DNA from: Polaribacter vadi
GTDB lineage: Bacteria > Bacteroidota > Bacteroidia > Flavobacteriales > Flavobacteriaceae
Direction of reading: 5' to 3'
DNA: 64,000 bases
Assembly: GCF_001761365.1 (NCBI RefSeq)
Contig: NZ_CP017477.1
Coordinates: 3,400,001 to 3,464,000 of the forward strand
The notes beneath the pieces are model-generated. The model saw only the letters and a list, made by a program, of their open reading frames with translations. It was not told the DNA's origin and searched no databases. Position numbers and translations under genes: made by a program. This document shows positions 1 to 8,150 of the stretch, piece by piece (position 1 is the stretch's first letter; every line of letters begins with the position of its first letter).

Positions 1-1800
1 ATCTTTTTGATTATTGATTTCTGTTGCTGTTAAAACACGTGACCAAATTCTAACTTCATCTATACTACCATTAAAAAAGTAATTATTATTTCTAGCTCCA
101 ATTTCTATAGGTGCTGTACTTGGAAACATTGTTCCAATAACAACTTTTGTTCCATCTGCTACTCCATTTATATAAGCTTTCATTGTTGCACCGTCAAAAG
201 TAAGTGCTACATGAGACCATTCTCCAGGAGTAATTATAGCTGAAGATTCAAAATATTGGTCTGTAGTACCATCAGTTGTTACTGTAAACTCTATTCTACC
301 AGAAGCTAATAAGATAAAAGCAAATGCTTCTTGATTACTATCATATTGACTTAAATAGGTTTGTGTACCTAAAACATCTGGATTTATCCAAGCTTCTGCA
401 GTAAAACCGCTAGAAAAATCGAAAGCAGCATTATCTGGAATAATAATTCTATCATCACTACCATCAAAATTTAAAGAGTGATTAAAATTAAAGCTTTTAA
501 CTTCTCCATAAGCTGTGCCTTGACTATTAGTTGCGTAAGCTCTATAAAAATATGTTGAGTTGGCTGTGAAACCTGTTATGCTTTCTGTAAAAACACCAGT
601 TCCGGTTCCATTATCATTTTTTATAATTCCTGAATCTCTAATTTTTGGGTTGGTATCTGTACTAGAATATACAATACCACGCTCTGTTACTGCGCTATCT
701 CCCTGAGAAGTAACATTTCCTCCTAAAATAGCAGAAGTTGTTTCTACACTTGTTGCATCTGTTGTTGTAACTGTCGGTAAATCATCTAGAGTAGTAAAAT
801 TCTTAACATCTCCATAACCAGTACCTTCACTATTTATAGCATACGCTCTATAATAATAAGCAGTAGTTTTTGTTAAGTTAGTAATAGTTTCAGAAAACAC
901 ACCTGTACCTGTGCCATTTGTTTCTTTTGTGACTCCAGATTCTCCTATTTCTGGTGTGCTATTAGTCGAGGAATAAATAATACCTCTTTCTGTGATTGCA
1001 TTTCCATTGTTTGAAGTAATATTACCTTCTAAAGTTGCAGTAGTTTTGGTAATAGATGTTGCGTCTGATGTAGTTAATATTGGTATTGGGTTTAAAGTAG
1101 TAAAACTTTTTATGCTTCCATAACTTGTGCCATTATCATTTATGGCATACGCCCTGTAATAATAGAGCGTGTTTTTTGTTAATCCAGAAATAGTTTCTGA
1201 AAATACTCCTGAGCCTATACCTCCTTCATCATCTTTTGTTACTCCAGCCTCTCCTATTTCTGGAGTACTATCTGAAGTTGAATAGACAATTCCTCGTTCA
1301 GTTACTGCATTTCCATTATCAGAAGTTATATTACCACCTATGATAGTAGAAGTTTTGGCTATTGCTGTTGCAGTTGAAGTTGAAATAACGGGTGCAAATT
1401 TTAAACCACTTACAGAAAAGCTCCATGAGCCAGTTGCAGTTCCAGTATGAAGTCGGACAATATAATACTTATTAGGATTTAATGTTACTGTTACTTGCTC
1501 TGGGTTTAATACTCTAGTTAGATAAGTAGAACCATAATTAGAGTCGTCTTCATAAATATAAAGTCCGTTTCCTACTACTGGTGCTGAAATCCAATCAAAA
1601 GTAACGTTTCCTACAGCATAACTTTTAATTTTAAAAAAATCTATATCGTATTGATTAAAAGAACCATTAAATGTACCGTCTTCAGTTATGGTAATAACAC
1701 CAGAAGCGTCAATAGTATTGTTAGGTTCTGTTTCTGTGACTTGCCCATATATATTACAACAAAAAATAAATAGAATTAAGGTAAGTTTAATTTTTTTCAT
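1..1800 (-). CDS. Secreted multidomain surface protein: PPC, three FN3-like repeats, LamG (partial)
   Basis: An open frame runs on the minus strand from an ATG at 1800 to the window edge, 600 codons without a stop, so the C-terminus is missing. Residues 1-20 are a signal peptide ending in YGQ. Residues about 21-135 carry TEPNNT and later DIDFFKI, typical of a bacterial pre-peptidase C-terminal (PPC) domain. Three FN3-like repeats of about 97 residues follow, each containing TERGI.YS, GVF(S/T)E and YYRAYA or FYRAYA, and ending in SYG or AYG. The last 165 visible residues resemble a LamG/concanavalin-like domain, with FDGSDDRI near its start and DEVRIWSRVL at the edge. A type IX secretion sorting domain would be expected beyond the window but cannot be seen. 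It is the last visible gene of a minus-strand operon and starts 18 nt after the preceding gene. It probably acts on the cell surface or outside the cell; the ligand is unknown. Confidence 0.85.
   Translation of the reverse strand, partial: MKKIKLTLILFIFCCNIYGQVTETEPNNTIDASGVITITEDGTFNGSFNQYDIDFFKIKSYAVGNVTFDWISAPVVGNGLYIYEDDSNYGSTYLTRVLNPEQVTVTLNPNKYYIVRLHTGTATGSWSFSVSGLKFAPVISTSTATAIAKTSTIIGGNITSDNGNAVTERGIVYSTSDSTPEIGEAGVTKDDEGGIGSGVFSETISGLTKNTLYYYRAYAINDNGTSYGSIKSFTTLNPIPILTTSDATSITKTTATLEGNITSNNGNAITERGIIYSSTNSTPEIGESGVTKETNGTGTGVFSETITNLTKTTAYYYRAYAINSEGTGYGDVKNFTTLDDLPTVTTTDATSVETTSAILGGNVTSQGDSAVTERGIVYSSTDTNPKIRDSGIIKNDNGTGTGVFTESITGFTANSTYFYRAYATNSQGTAYGEVKSFNFNHSLNFDGSDDRIIIPDNAAFDFSSGFTAEAWINPDVLGTQTYLSQYDSNQEAFAFILLASGRIEFTVTTDGTTDQYFESSAIITPGEWSHVALTFDGATMKAYINGVADGTKVVIGTMFPSTAPIEIGARNNNYFFNGSIDEVRIWSRVLTATEINNQKD
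500..1395 (-). repeat. Three tandem FN3-like coding repeats
   Basis: Three head-to-tail units of about 290 bp, at roughly 1395-1103, 1085-805 and 780-500, encode very similar FN3-like domains. DNA similarity is high enough to be seen directly, for example in the blocks encoding RAYAIN and TERGI. This suggests recent duplication or gene conversion within the gene. Confidence 0.8.
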
Positions 1801-1818
1801 GATAAATAATTTTAAAAT

Positions 1819-2274
1819 TTATATCCAGTAAGTTTCTAGCCAGTCTTTTATTTTTAATTTATTAGACACGTTATAAAAACTAACTCTAGTTTCTACTTCT
1901 TTCCATCTAGTAATTGATATAATAGAAATATCTTTTAAACCTTCATAGTCAAAATCTAAATCTATTATTTTAAGTTCATCTTCACTTTCTTTATATATAC
2001 TTCCTTTCGAGCTTATATTAATTGAGCCAGATAATTCTACATTAACAGTTTCGAAATTCATTTTTTCTATGGATATAATAAGTGAAAAATCATTTCCAAT
2101 TAGCGGAACTGTACCTTCTACATTTATTTTTAAGTGATTGTTTTCTACTTTGGCCCATTTACCTTTCCCTATATTAAATTCTGCAACAAGCCAAGTTGTT
2201 ATTTTAAAGTAAACATCATTTTTTGCCTCTGTACTTACAAATCGTTTTAAGTCTAATTGTTGTGTTATTTCCAT
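1819..2274 (-). CDS. Hypothetical protein, 151 aa
   Basis: The family is not recognised. The protein is soluble in appearance, with no signal peptide and no membrane segment. It is rich in alternating hydrophobic/polar strands, which suggests a beta-rich fold, and ends in DWLETYWI. It lies between the small membrane protein upstream (19 nt gap) and the large FN3/LamG surface protein downstream (18 nt gap), so the three are probably co-transcribed. A role in handling or regulating the surface protein is possible but is only inferred from position. Confidence 0.6.
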   Translation of the reverse strand: MEITQQLDLKRFVSTEAKNDVYFKITTWLVAEFNIGKGKWAKVENNHLKINVEGTVPLIGNDFSLIISIEKMNFETVNVELSGSINISSKGSIYKESEDELKIIDLDFDYEGLKDISIISITRWKEVETRVSFYNVSNKLKIKDWLETYWI

Positions 2275-2293
2275 AATTCTTAGAGTTTGTTTA

Positions 2294-2554
2294 TTATAAA
2301 GATTTTATTTTTTGTTGTATTTTTTTTTGGATTTGTTGTATTAGGTATATTTTAATTGTTGTAATTATTGCATAGCTTGCAACAGTTATTGTTAAAATTA
2401 TTTTTACCTGAGTGTTGTGTTGTAATAAAAAAGTGACAAGTAATATGCACAATATTATTACCATAATTACAAGATGTTTTTTTAGCTTTTTAATTTTCGC
2501 TGTTTTTTCTTGTAAAGTGCTTTGTAAAGACTTTATGTGAATGTTATTTTGCAT
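2294..2554 (-). CDS. Small membrane protein, 86 aa
   Basis: The family is not recognised. The N-terminal 25 residues are Lys/Gln/Leu-rich and could form a coiled coil. Two hydrophobic segments follow, at about residues 28-46 and 50-72. The tail (about 73-86) is basic and Gln-rich. It is the first gene of a three-gene minus-strand operon whose last gene is a large secreted protein, and it lies just downstream of a tandem operator-like repeat (2603-2642). Confidence 0.55.
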   Translation of the reverse strand: MQNNIHIKSLQSTLQEKTAKIKKLKKHLVIMVIILCILLVTFLLQHNTQVKIILTITVASYAIITTIKIYLIQQIQKKIQQKIKSL

Positions 2555-2602
2555 AAAAAGTTAAAATTCTATGCAATAGTAGAAGTTATTTGTAGTTTTT
2601 TC

Positions 2603-2642
2603 CCCACCCTTTTGGGTAGTTTTGCCTATCCTTTAAGGTAGT
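2603..2642 (-). promoter_or_regulatory. Tandem 18-bp operator-like repeat, 22-bp period
   Basis: Read on the minus strand, ACTACCTTAAAGGATAGG (2642-2625) and ACTACCCAAAAGGGTGGG (2620-2603) match at 14 of 18 positions and repeat every 22 bp, about two helix turns. Each copy contains an inverted core of the type ACC-N5/6-GGT. They lie between the 7TM-LuxR gene and the operon it precedes, a natural place for a LuxR-type binding site. Confidence 0.5.
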
Positions 2643-2657
2643 AATGCATTATAAACA

Positions 2658-2679
2658 CTATTTTTTTTAAAAAAAATAG
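2658..2679. repeat. Perfect 22-nt A/T palindrome
   Basis: CTA followed by eight T, then eight A and TAG, forms a perfect palindrome 41 nt downstream of the LuxR-type gene's stop codon. It could be a weak terminator for that gene or an A/T-rich upstream promoter element for the next operon. Confidence 0.4.
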
Positions 2680-2720
2680 CTGTTAGAAGTAAAAGAATAA
2701 ACTTTTTGAAAGTTCTATAG

Positions 2721-3821
2721 TTATTTATCGAATAAAATTTTTGAAGTAATTTCTGTACGTTTATTTACATCTAATTTTTCATAGATATTTCTGGTATGAT
2801 ATTTTACAGTATTGATAGAAATAAATAATTCATCAGCAATTTTTTGATTATTTTTTCCTAAACTAATTTGTAATAAAATATCAGTTTCTCTTTCTGTTAA
2901 GTTATGTTTTTTTGCAATATTTTCAATTTTTACTTCAGGAGAATTTTCATTAACTGTAGTTGAAAATTTAGCTTCCTGTTCTAATTTTAATACTTTAGAA
3001 ATATAATTATTTAGTTGCGTTCTTATTTTTCTATTTTCTTTTTGAAGTCTCTTAATTCGATCTGCTAAAGCAAATGAAAGTAAAACGACTTCTAATGCAC
3101 CTCCTAATTCTATAGAGGATAAAATAATTTGATTTGTAGGTAGCCATCCAGCTCCATGCATAGTTCTGATTATCAATCCTAATACGTAAGGGATCCAAGC
3201 TATTAAATAGAATTTGGCTGATTTAAACCCTTTTTTGTAGGAAACAATAGCAACAAAAATATAAGAAGGAAAAGAAAGTAATACTAGCCATCTTCCAAAA
3301 GGTGTAATTTGTTTTACAGTAAGAAAAAGACTAAGAATTGTTAGTAATAAACTTAGGTAAGCAATTACCCACATAAGTTTATCTAATGATTTATGACGTT
3401 TTTTTAAATGCAAAAAATCAGAGGTAAATCTACTGGAGAAAAACATACTTAAACCAGCGAAGGTTACATATATAATTGCATCTAAGTCAGGTTGATTGGG
3501 CCAAAAAAATTGACCGCTAATACCATTTATAGCTAAGGTTGTTAAAATATTAAAAATTACTGTGCCAACATAAAGTAAATAAACTTTGTCTTTTAATGAA
3601 AAGTATAATAAGAGGTTATAAATAGCCATAACTATCATAAACCCAAAAAAGATTCCTAAAAGTAAACTTCGAAGATCTGTTTCGCTTTTAAAACTTGTTG
3701 TGTTACTAATTTGTTGAGTTACCTCAAAGCTCATTAGGTTTAAAGAGCAGAGTAAAAATATTAAAGTAAAAAAAAAATGTAGGTATGTATCTTTTTTTAT
3801 GATTGATTTTTTTAATGCCAA
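2721..3821 (-). CDS. Seven-transmembrane LuxR-family transcriptional regulator
   Basis: A membrane-bound regulator of 366 residues. An N-terminal hydrophobic segment (about 14-31) is followed by a 7TM block (about 50-255) of the 7TMR-DISM type, a short coiled coil (about 256-285) and a C-terminal LuxR/GerE helix-turn-helix (about 307-362). The last contains LTERETDILL and NTVKYHTRNIYEKL, the recognition-helix region. The usual extracellular sensory domain of 7TMR-DISM proteins is nearly absent: only about 25 residues separate the signal-like segment from the first helix. The protein would couple a membrane signal directly to DNA binding. It sits directly upstream of the surface-protein operon on the same strand, with a tandem operator-like repeat between them, so local control of that operon is likely. 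Confidence 0.8.
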   Translation of the reverse strand: MALKKSIIKKDTYLHFFFTLIFLLCSLNLMSFEVTQQISNTTSFKSETDLRSLLLGIFFGFMIVMAIYNLLLYFSLKDKVYLLYVGTVIFNILTTLAINGISGQFFWPNQPDLDAIIYVTFAGLSMFFSSRFTSDFLHLKKRHKSLDKLMWVIAYLSLLLTILSLFLTVKQITPFGRWLVLLSFPSYIFVAIVSYKKGFKSAKFYLIAWIPYVLGLIIRTMHGAGWLPTNQIILSSIELGGALEVVLLSFALADRIKRLQKENRKIRTQLNNYISKVLKLEQEAKFSTTVNENSPEVKIENIAKKHNLTERETDILLQISLGKNNQKIADELFISINTVKYHTRNIYEKLDVNKRTEITSKILFDK

Positions 3822-3918
3822 GATATTTTATTTTGCATAAAAATAATAAATTCTCTTAATTAAATAAATTTTTGAAAAGCCTTATTTTCTTTTAGGGCTG
3901 TTTGTTTTTAGAAAAACA

Positions 3919-3947
3919 AAAAACCTCATTTAAGAATGAGGTTTTTT
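3919..3947 (-). terminator. Rho-independent terminator of the aminotransferase operon
   Basis: AACCTCATT and AATGAGGTT form a 9-bp or longer stem around a 4-nt loop (TAAG). On the minus strand it is followed by a T-rich tract. It lies about 20 nt past the aminotransferase stop codon. Confidence 0.8.
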
Positions 3948-3968
3948 AAAGCTTATATAAAAAAAGAA

Positions 3969-5156
3969 TTAACTTAATGCATTTTTTATTCTTTTAATTG
4001 CTTCTCTAATTTGTAATTCAGAAGCTGCATAAGATATTCTTATACAATCTGGAGCTCCAAAAGCATCACCAGAAACAGTTGCAACATTTGCTTTTTCTAA
4101 AATAAATAAAGAGAAATCTCCTGAATTTTCTATTTTAACTCCGTTAATAGTTTTTCCGAAGAAAGCAGAAACATCAGGAAAAACATAAAAAGCACCATCA
4201 GGAACATTTACTTTAAAACCATCAATTTCTCTTAACAATCCAATAATGATATCTCTACGAGTTTTAAACTCATCAACCATAAACTGAATTTTTTCCACAG
4301 GTGCTAAAACAGCAGTAATTGCAGCTCTTTGAGCAATACAATTTGTACCTGAAGTTATTTGACCTTGCATTTTTGTACATGCTTTAGCAATCCATTCTGG
4401 AGCACCAATATAACCAATTCTCCAACCAGTCATAGCAAAAGCTTTTGCTAAACCGTTTACAGTAATGGTTCTATCGTACATGTTTTCGATTTGTGCAAAA
4501 CTAAAAGGTTTGCAATCGTAATTTATATGTTCGTAGATTTCATCTGATAAAATAAAAATCTGTGGATGTTTTTCTAAGACTTTAGCCAACGCTCTATATT
4601 CTGCTTCACTAAAAATAGAGCCAGAAGGATTATTTGGCGAATTAAAGAAAACCATTTTTGTTTTCGGTGTAATTGCTGCCTCTAATTGTTCTGGAGTAAT
4701 TTTAAAATTAGTATCTATAGTAGAAGGAATTTCTACAAAAGTAGCTTCGCTTAAAATTGAAATTGCAGAATAACTAACCCAATAAGGTGCAGGTAATAAA
4801 ACTTCATCACCTTTATTTAAAAGTACTTGAGCAACATTTGCAATAGATTGTTTTGCGCCTGTAGAAACTACAATTTGATTTGGTTTGTAATCCAAATTGT
4901 TATCGCGTTTAAACTTGGTGCAAATCGCTTCTTTTAACTCTACATAACCATCAACTGGCGAATAAGAATTATAATTTTGGTTGATTGCTTCAATGGCAGC
5001 ATCTTTAATAAAATCTGGTGTATTAAAGTCTGGTTCGCCCAAACTTAAGCCAATAATATCTTTGCCTTCTGCTCTTAATTCTCTTGCTTTAGCAGCCATT
5101 GCTAAAGTTTGTGATACTGGTAAACTGTTAATTCTGTCCGATAATGGATGTGCCAT
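3969..5156 (-). CDS. Pyridoxal-phosphate aminotransferase, class I (aspartate aminotransferase type)
   Basis: A cytosolic PLP enzyme of 395 residues that transfers an amino group, most likely between aspartate or a similar amino acid and 2-oxoglutarate. Visible family marks are SLGEPDF (about 38-44), FNSPNNPSG (171-179), SDEIYEH (204-210) and the PLP-lysine motif NGLAKAFAMTGWR, with the Schiff-base lysine at K238. Length is normal for the AspB/AspC-like group. It follows the desaturase gene by 18 nt on the same strand and is closed by a clear terminator at about 3919-3947. Substrate specificity cannot be read from sequence; an aromatic or broad-range aminotransferase is possible. Confidence 0.9.
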   Translation of the reverse strand: MAHPLSDRINSLPVSQTLAMAAKARELRAEGKDIIGLSLGEPDFNTPDFIKDAAIEAINQNYNSYSPVDGYVELKEAICTKFKRDNNLDYKPNQIVVSTGAKQSIANVAQVLLNKGDEVLLPAPYWVSYSAISILSEATFVEIPSTIDTNFKITPEQLEAAITPKTKMVFFNSPNNPSGSIFSEAEYRALAKVLEKHPQIFILSDEIYEHINYDCKPFSFAQIENMYDRTITVNGLAKAFAMTGWRIGYIGAPEWIAKACTKMQGQITSGTNCIAQRAAITAVLAPVEKIQFMVDEFKTRRDIIIGLLREIDGFKVNVPDGAFYVFPDVSAFFGKTINGVKIENSGDFSLFILEKANVATVSGDAFGAPDCIRISYAASELQIREAIKRIKNALS

Positions 5157-5174
5157 TTTTCTAAAACTTTTTAA

Positions 5175-6266
5175 TTATGCTAATTCTGGTTTTTGTCCTA
5201 AAACACCTAAATGTCTAAAATGCTCTACAAGTGCTTTACTCATGGTTTTATATTCGTTGTAAGGCAAATTAAATTCACTTGCTGTTTCTTTTACAATTTT
5301 AGCCAATTTGCTGTAATGCACGTGAGAAATATGAGGAAAAATATGATGTTCAACTTGATGATTTAAACCTCCTGTATAAAAGTTTACCAACCAATTGCTA
5401 GGTGCAAAGTTAGAGGTTGTGTATAATTGGTGGACTGCCCAAGTGTGTTCTAAATTGCCTTCTTTATCTGGTAATGGCATTGCTGTATTGGGTACAATGT
5501 GTGCCAATTGAAAAACAACGCTCAAAATCATACCAGCTGTATAATGCATTACAAAAAAACCAAGTACTACTTTCCACCAAGAAATATCTAAAACAACTAA
5601 AGGTAAAACAATCCAAAGTGCATAATAAGCAACTTTAGAAATTACTAACTTTGTCCATTCTGTAGTAGGATTTGGAAATTTTCCATACGATAATTTCTTT
5701 TTCAAATATCTGTGCATTTGCTTTATATCTGTAGTAATTGCCCAGTTTATGGTTAGTAATCCATATAAAAATATCGAATAATACTTTTGAATTTTATGAA
5801 TTGGTAACCAAGAAGAATGTTCAGAAAAACGAATTATTCTACCAGCATCAATATCTTCATCATGTCCTTCTACATTTGTAAATGTGTGGTGTAAAACATT
5901 GTGTTGCACTTTCCAGTTATACACATTTCCTGCAAGGATGTAAATGCTACTTCCCATTAATTTATTTACCCATTTTCTACTAGAAAATGAATCGTGATTA
6001 CTGTCGTGCATAACATTCATGCCAACACCAGCCATACCAATTCCTGTAAGAACCATTAACAAAATCATAACCCATTGAGACATAGAAACTGTTAAAACTA
6101 AAATAAATGGAATTAAAAAAAGCGAGAACATTAAAATTGCTTTTGTGTATAATTTCCAATTACCAGTTCTTTTAATATCGTTATCTTTAAAGTAATTGTT
6201 TACTCTTTTATTTAGAGTTCTAAAGAACTTTGCTTTATCTACTCTTGAGAAATTTATTGTTTTCAT
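5175..6266 (-). CDS. Membrane fatty acid desaturase (front-end type, QVEHH box)
   Basis: An integral membrane di-iron desaturase of 363 residues. The three histidine boxes are complete: HDSNH (87-91), HNVLHH (122-127) and QVEHH (304-308). A Gln in place of the first His of the third box is typical of front-end desaturases (delta-5/delta-6 and linoleoyl-CoA types). No cytochrome b5 domain is fused, so an external electron donor is needed. Membrane segments lie near 43-80 and 210-255. It would introduce a double bond into acyl chains and help set membrane fluidity. It heads a two-gene unit with the aminotransferase, but no functional link between the two is apparent. Confidence 0.88.
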   Translation of the reverse strand: MKTINFSRVDKAKFFRTLNKRVNNYFKDNDIKRTGNWKLYTKAILMFSLFLIPFILVLTVSMSQWVMILLMVLTGIGMAGVGMNVMHDSNHDSFSSRKWVNKLMGSSIYILAGNVYNWKVQHNVLHHTFTNVEGHDEDIDAGRIIRFSEHSSWLPIHKIQKYYSIFLYGLLTINWAITTDIKQMHRYLKKKLSYGKFPNPTTEWTKLVISKVAYYALWIVLPLVVLDISWWKVVLGFFVMHYTAGMILSVVFQLAHIVPNTAMPLPDKEGNLEHTWAVHQLYTTSNFAPSNWLVNFYTGGLNHQVEHHIFPHISHVHYSKLAKIVKETASEFNLPYNEYKTMSKALVEHFRHLGVLGQKPELA

Positions 6267-6339
6267 GTAATAATTTAAAAGCGTAAAAATAATCTATTTA
6301 ATTTTGCTATTTATGATAAACGTTAGTTTTTGTTTAGAA

Positions 6340-6366
6340 TTGTTCCAATTCAAATAACTATTTTTG
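6340..6366 (+). promoter_or_regulatory. Promoter of rsmG
   Basis: TATTTTTG at 6359-6366 matches the Bacteroidota -7 consensus TAnnTTTG, and TTG at 6340-6342 lies 16 bp upstream as the -33 element. The start codon is about 21 nt further on. Confidence 0.7.
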
Positions 6367-6387
6367 CAGCACTAAAAATAAGCATAA

Positions 6388-7017
6388 ATGGATATTATTC
6401 AGAAATATTTTAAAAATTTAACAGAAACGCAAATAGCACAGTTTTCTAAACTGCAAGAGTTGTACCAAGATTGGAATTTAAAAATTAATGTGGTTTCTAG
6501 AAAAGATATTGATGAATTATATTTACGTCATGTTTTACATTCTTTAGGAATTGCAAAAGTTATCAGCTTTAAAAATGGCTCTAAAGTATTAGATGTTGGT
6601 ACAGGAGGTGGTTTTCCAGGAATTCCTTTGGCAATATTATTTCCAGAAACGCAATTTCATTTGGTAGATTCTATCGGAAAAAAAATAAAAGTGGTAGATG
6701 AAGTTGTAGCTGGTTTAGGTTTAACAAACGTAAAAACTACACATGGCAGAGTAGAAGAGGTAAAAGATACTTACGATTTTATTGTAAGTAGAGCAGTTGC
6801 ACAAATGGAAACTTTTGTTGGTTGGACAAAAGGTAGAATCGCAAAAAAGCAAAATCACGATTTAAAAAACGGAATTTTATATTTAAAAGGAGGAGATTTA
6901 ACTGAAGAATTACAAAAATATACTTCTGCAACAATCTATGATTTACCTACTTATTTTGATGAAGACTTTTTTGAAACTAAAAAAGTGGTTCATTTAGGGA
7001 TGAAGTTTAAAGGATAA
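6388..7017 (+). CDS. rsmG: 16S rRNA (guanine-527-N7) methyltransferase RsmG
   Basis: Methylates N7 of G527 in 16S rRNA using S-adenosylmethionine. The length (209 residues) is normal. The Rossmann SAM-binding motif KVLDVGTGGGFPGIPLA occupies about 66-82 and VSRAVAQ lies at about 133-139; both are strongly diagnostic of RsmG (GidB). The gene has its own promoter and stands alone on this strand. A decayed second copy of its 3' end lies about 1 kb downstream (7976-8077). Confidence 0.95.
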   Translation: MDIIQKYFKNLTETQIAQFSKLQELYQDWNLKINVVSRKDIDELYLRHVLHSLGIAKVISFKNGSKVLDVGTGGGFPGIPLAILFPETQFHLVDSIGKKIKVVDEVVAGLGLTNVKTTHGRVEEVKDTYDFIVSRAVAQMETFVGWTKGRIAKKQNHDLKNGILYLKGGDLTEELQKYTSATIYDLPTYFDEDFFETKKVVHLGMKFKG

Positions 7018-7074
7018 TTAATTCTTATAAAAATTTAGTTTTATCAATTTAATTTGAAATAACAGCATCACTTT

Positions 7075-7470
7075 ATGTCATCATATCAAGAAGTTTTTAT
7101 TGTCTTTTGGAAAGAAGTAGAAAAAAGTGTTCAAGAAAATCGTTTTGCTAAGTTAACAATGGCAAAAACAATTGGGAAACCTGATTTAAAAAACATTTTT
7201 ATAAGACCCATCTCTTTTGATAAAGATGCAAAAGTTTTGGTGAAATTTCGCTATAGATCTAGAGAAACTGAAGATACTGAAAACGAATATACTTTAGATG
7301 AAGCTTTTACGATTTTAAAACCACATCTTAAAAATTCATTTTTATCTGTCTTGCTATTTACTACAACAAAAGACGTTACTTTTAAAATTAATAAAAAAGG
7401 AGCAGGAAGTATTATTGAGAATTATCCAACGTTTAATAATGTTACTTTGGCTGATAATAATGAAGATTAA
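7075..7470 (+). CDS. Conserved hypothetical protein, 131 aa
   Basis: No family is recognised with confidence. It is a small, charged, probably cytosolic protein with no signal peptide or membrane segment. RSRETEDTENEYT lies near the middle and a strand-rich C-terminal half ends in LADNNED. It starts 57 nt after rsmG on the same strand and may be read through from the rsmG promoter. Codon use looks like that of its neighbours, so it is likely a real gene. Confidence 0.65.
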   Translation: MSSYQEVFIVFWKEVEKSVQENRFAKLTMAKTIGKPDLKNIFIRPISFDKDAKVLVKFRYRSRETEDTENEYTLDEAFTILKPHLKNSFLSVLLFTTTKDVTFKINKKGAGSIIENYPTFNNVTLADNNED

Positions 7471-7589
7471 GATATATTTTTAATAGATATAAATTAATGA
7501 ATCTTAACTTTATGAGTTAAATATAAAACGATAAGCGCATATTAAGCCTCTTTTAGTTATTTACATTTGTTTAACTAAAAATAATAATA

Positions 7590-7772
7590 ATGAATTTAAA
7601 AAGAACATTTGGTACAATTCTTACAGTTTTAGGAATTGCAGGATTAATTTATACAGGTTACACAGTAATGCAAGGAGGCGCAATTACCTCTATGATTGTT
7701 GTTGGTATTTTAGGATTTATCTTTTTTGTTTACGGAATTAGTTTAGTGAAAAATACCAAAGACGAAGCTTAA
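7590..7772 (+). CDS. Small two-helix membrane protein, 60 aa
   Basis: Two hydrophobic segments (about 8-26 and 32-51) are separated by a short Gly-rich turn. The start is basic (NLKRTFG) and the tail is charged (KNTKDEA). It looks like one of the short inner-membrane proteins common in Flavobacteriaceae; no function can be assigned. An ATG preceded by A/T-rich leader sequence gives a clean start. Confidence 0.6.
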   Translation: MNLKRTFGTILTVLGIAGLIYTGYTVMQGGAITSMIVVGILGFIFFVYGISLVKNTKDEA

Positions 7773-7975
7773 ACTTTTATAATTTTAAAAAGCTAGTAAT
7801 TTATTTTACTGTTTTTTTGGTTGATATTTTTTAAAAATAAAATTATTTCTGATATAAAATTACCATTGTAACAGCTGTAAACGCTATATTTTTTGCAGGT
7901 TTTTTATATCTATTAAAATAAAAAACATCTTCAAGCTATTTTTTATCAATATAAATTTGAAATGTTTAATATCTT

Positions 7976-8077
7976 CCAAATATATTTCTGCAACACTCTA
8001 AGATTTACTTAATTTTTTGATGAAGTCTTTTTTAAAACTTAAAAAGTGGCTCCTTTATGCTTGTTGAAGTTTAAAAA
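7976..8077 (+). pseudogene. Decayed duplicate of the rsmG 3' end
   Basis: This stretch aligns with rsmG 6914-7015 with roughly 80% identity by eye. Shared blocks are TTCTGCAACA, TGATGAAG, CTTTTTT, AAAAAGTGG and TGAAGTTTAAA. One single-base deletion and one 3-base insertion separate the copies, and reading frames are broken. Upstream of 7976 the similarity fades. The rest of the 7773-8150 gap holds no intact gene: a short hydrophobic fragment near 7865-7922 may be another remnant. Confidence 0.75.
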
Positions 8078-8086
8078 ATAATTTTT

Positions 8087-8150
8087 AAAACTCTTAATCA
8101 TACTAAAAGATGTAAAAAATATTTAATATGATTAAGAGTTTTAGTTTTTT
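8087..8150. terminator. Long-stem bidirectional terminator
   Basis: AAAACTCTTAATCAT (8087-8101) pairs perfectly with ATGATTAAGAGTTTT (8128-8142) around a 26-nt A-rich loop. T-rich sequence follows on both strands. It lies between the convergent small membrane protein gene and the deoxynucleoside kinase gene, and ends at the kinase stop codon. Confidence 0.65.
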
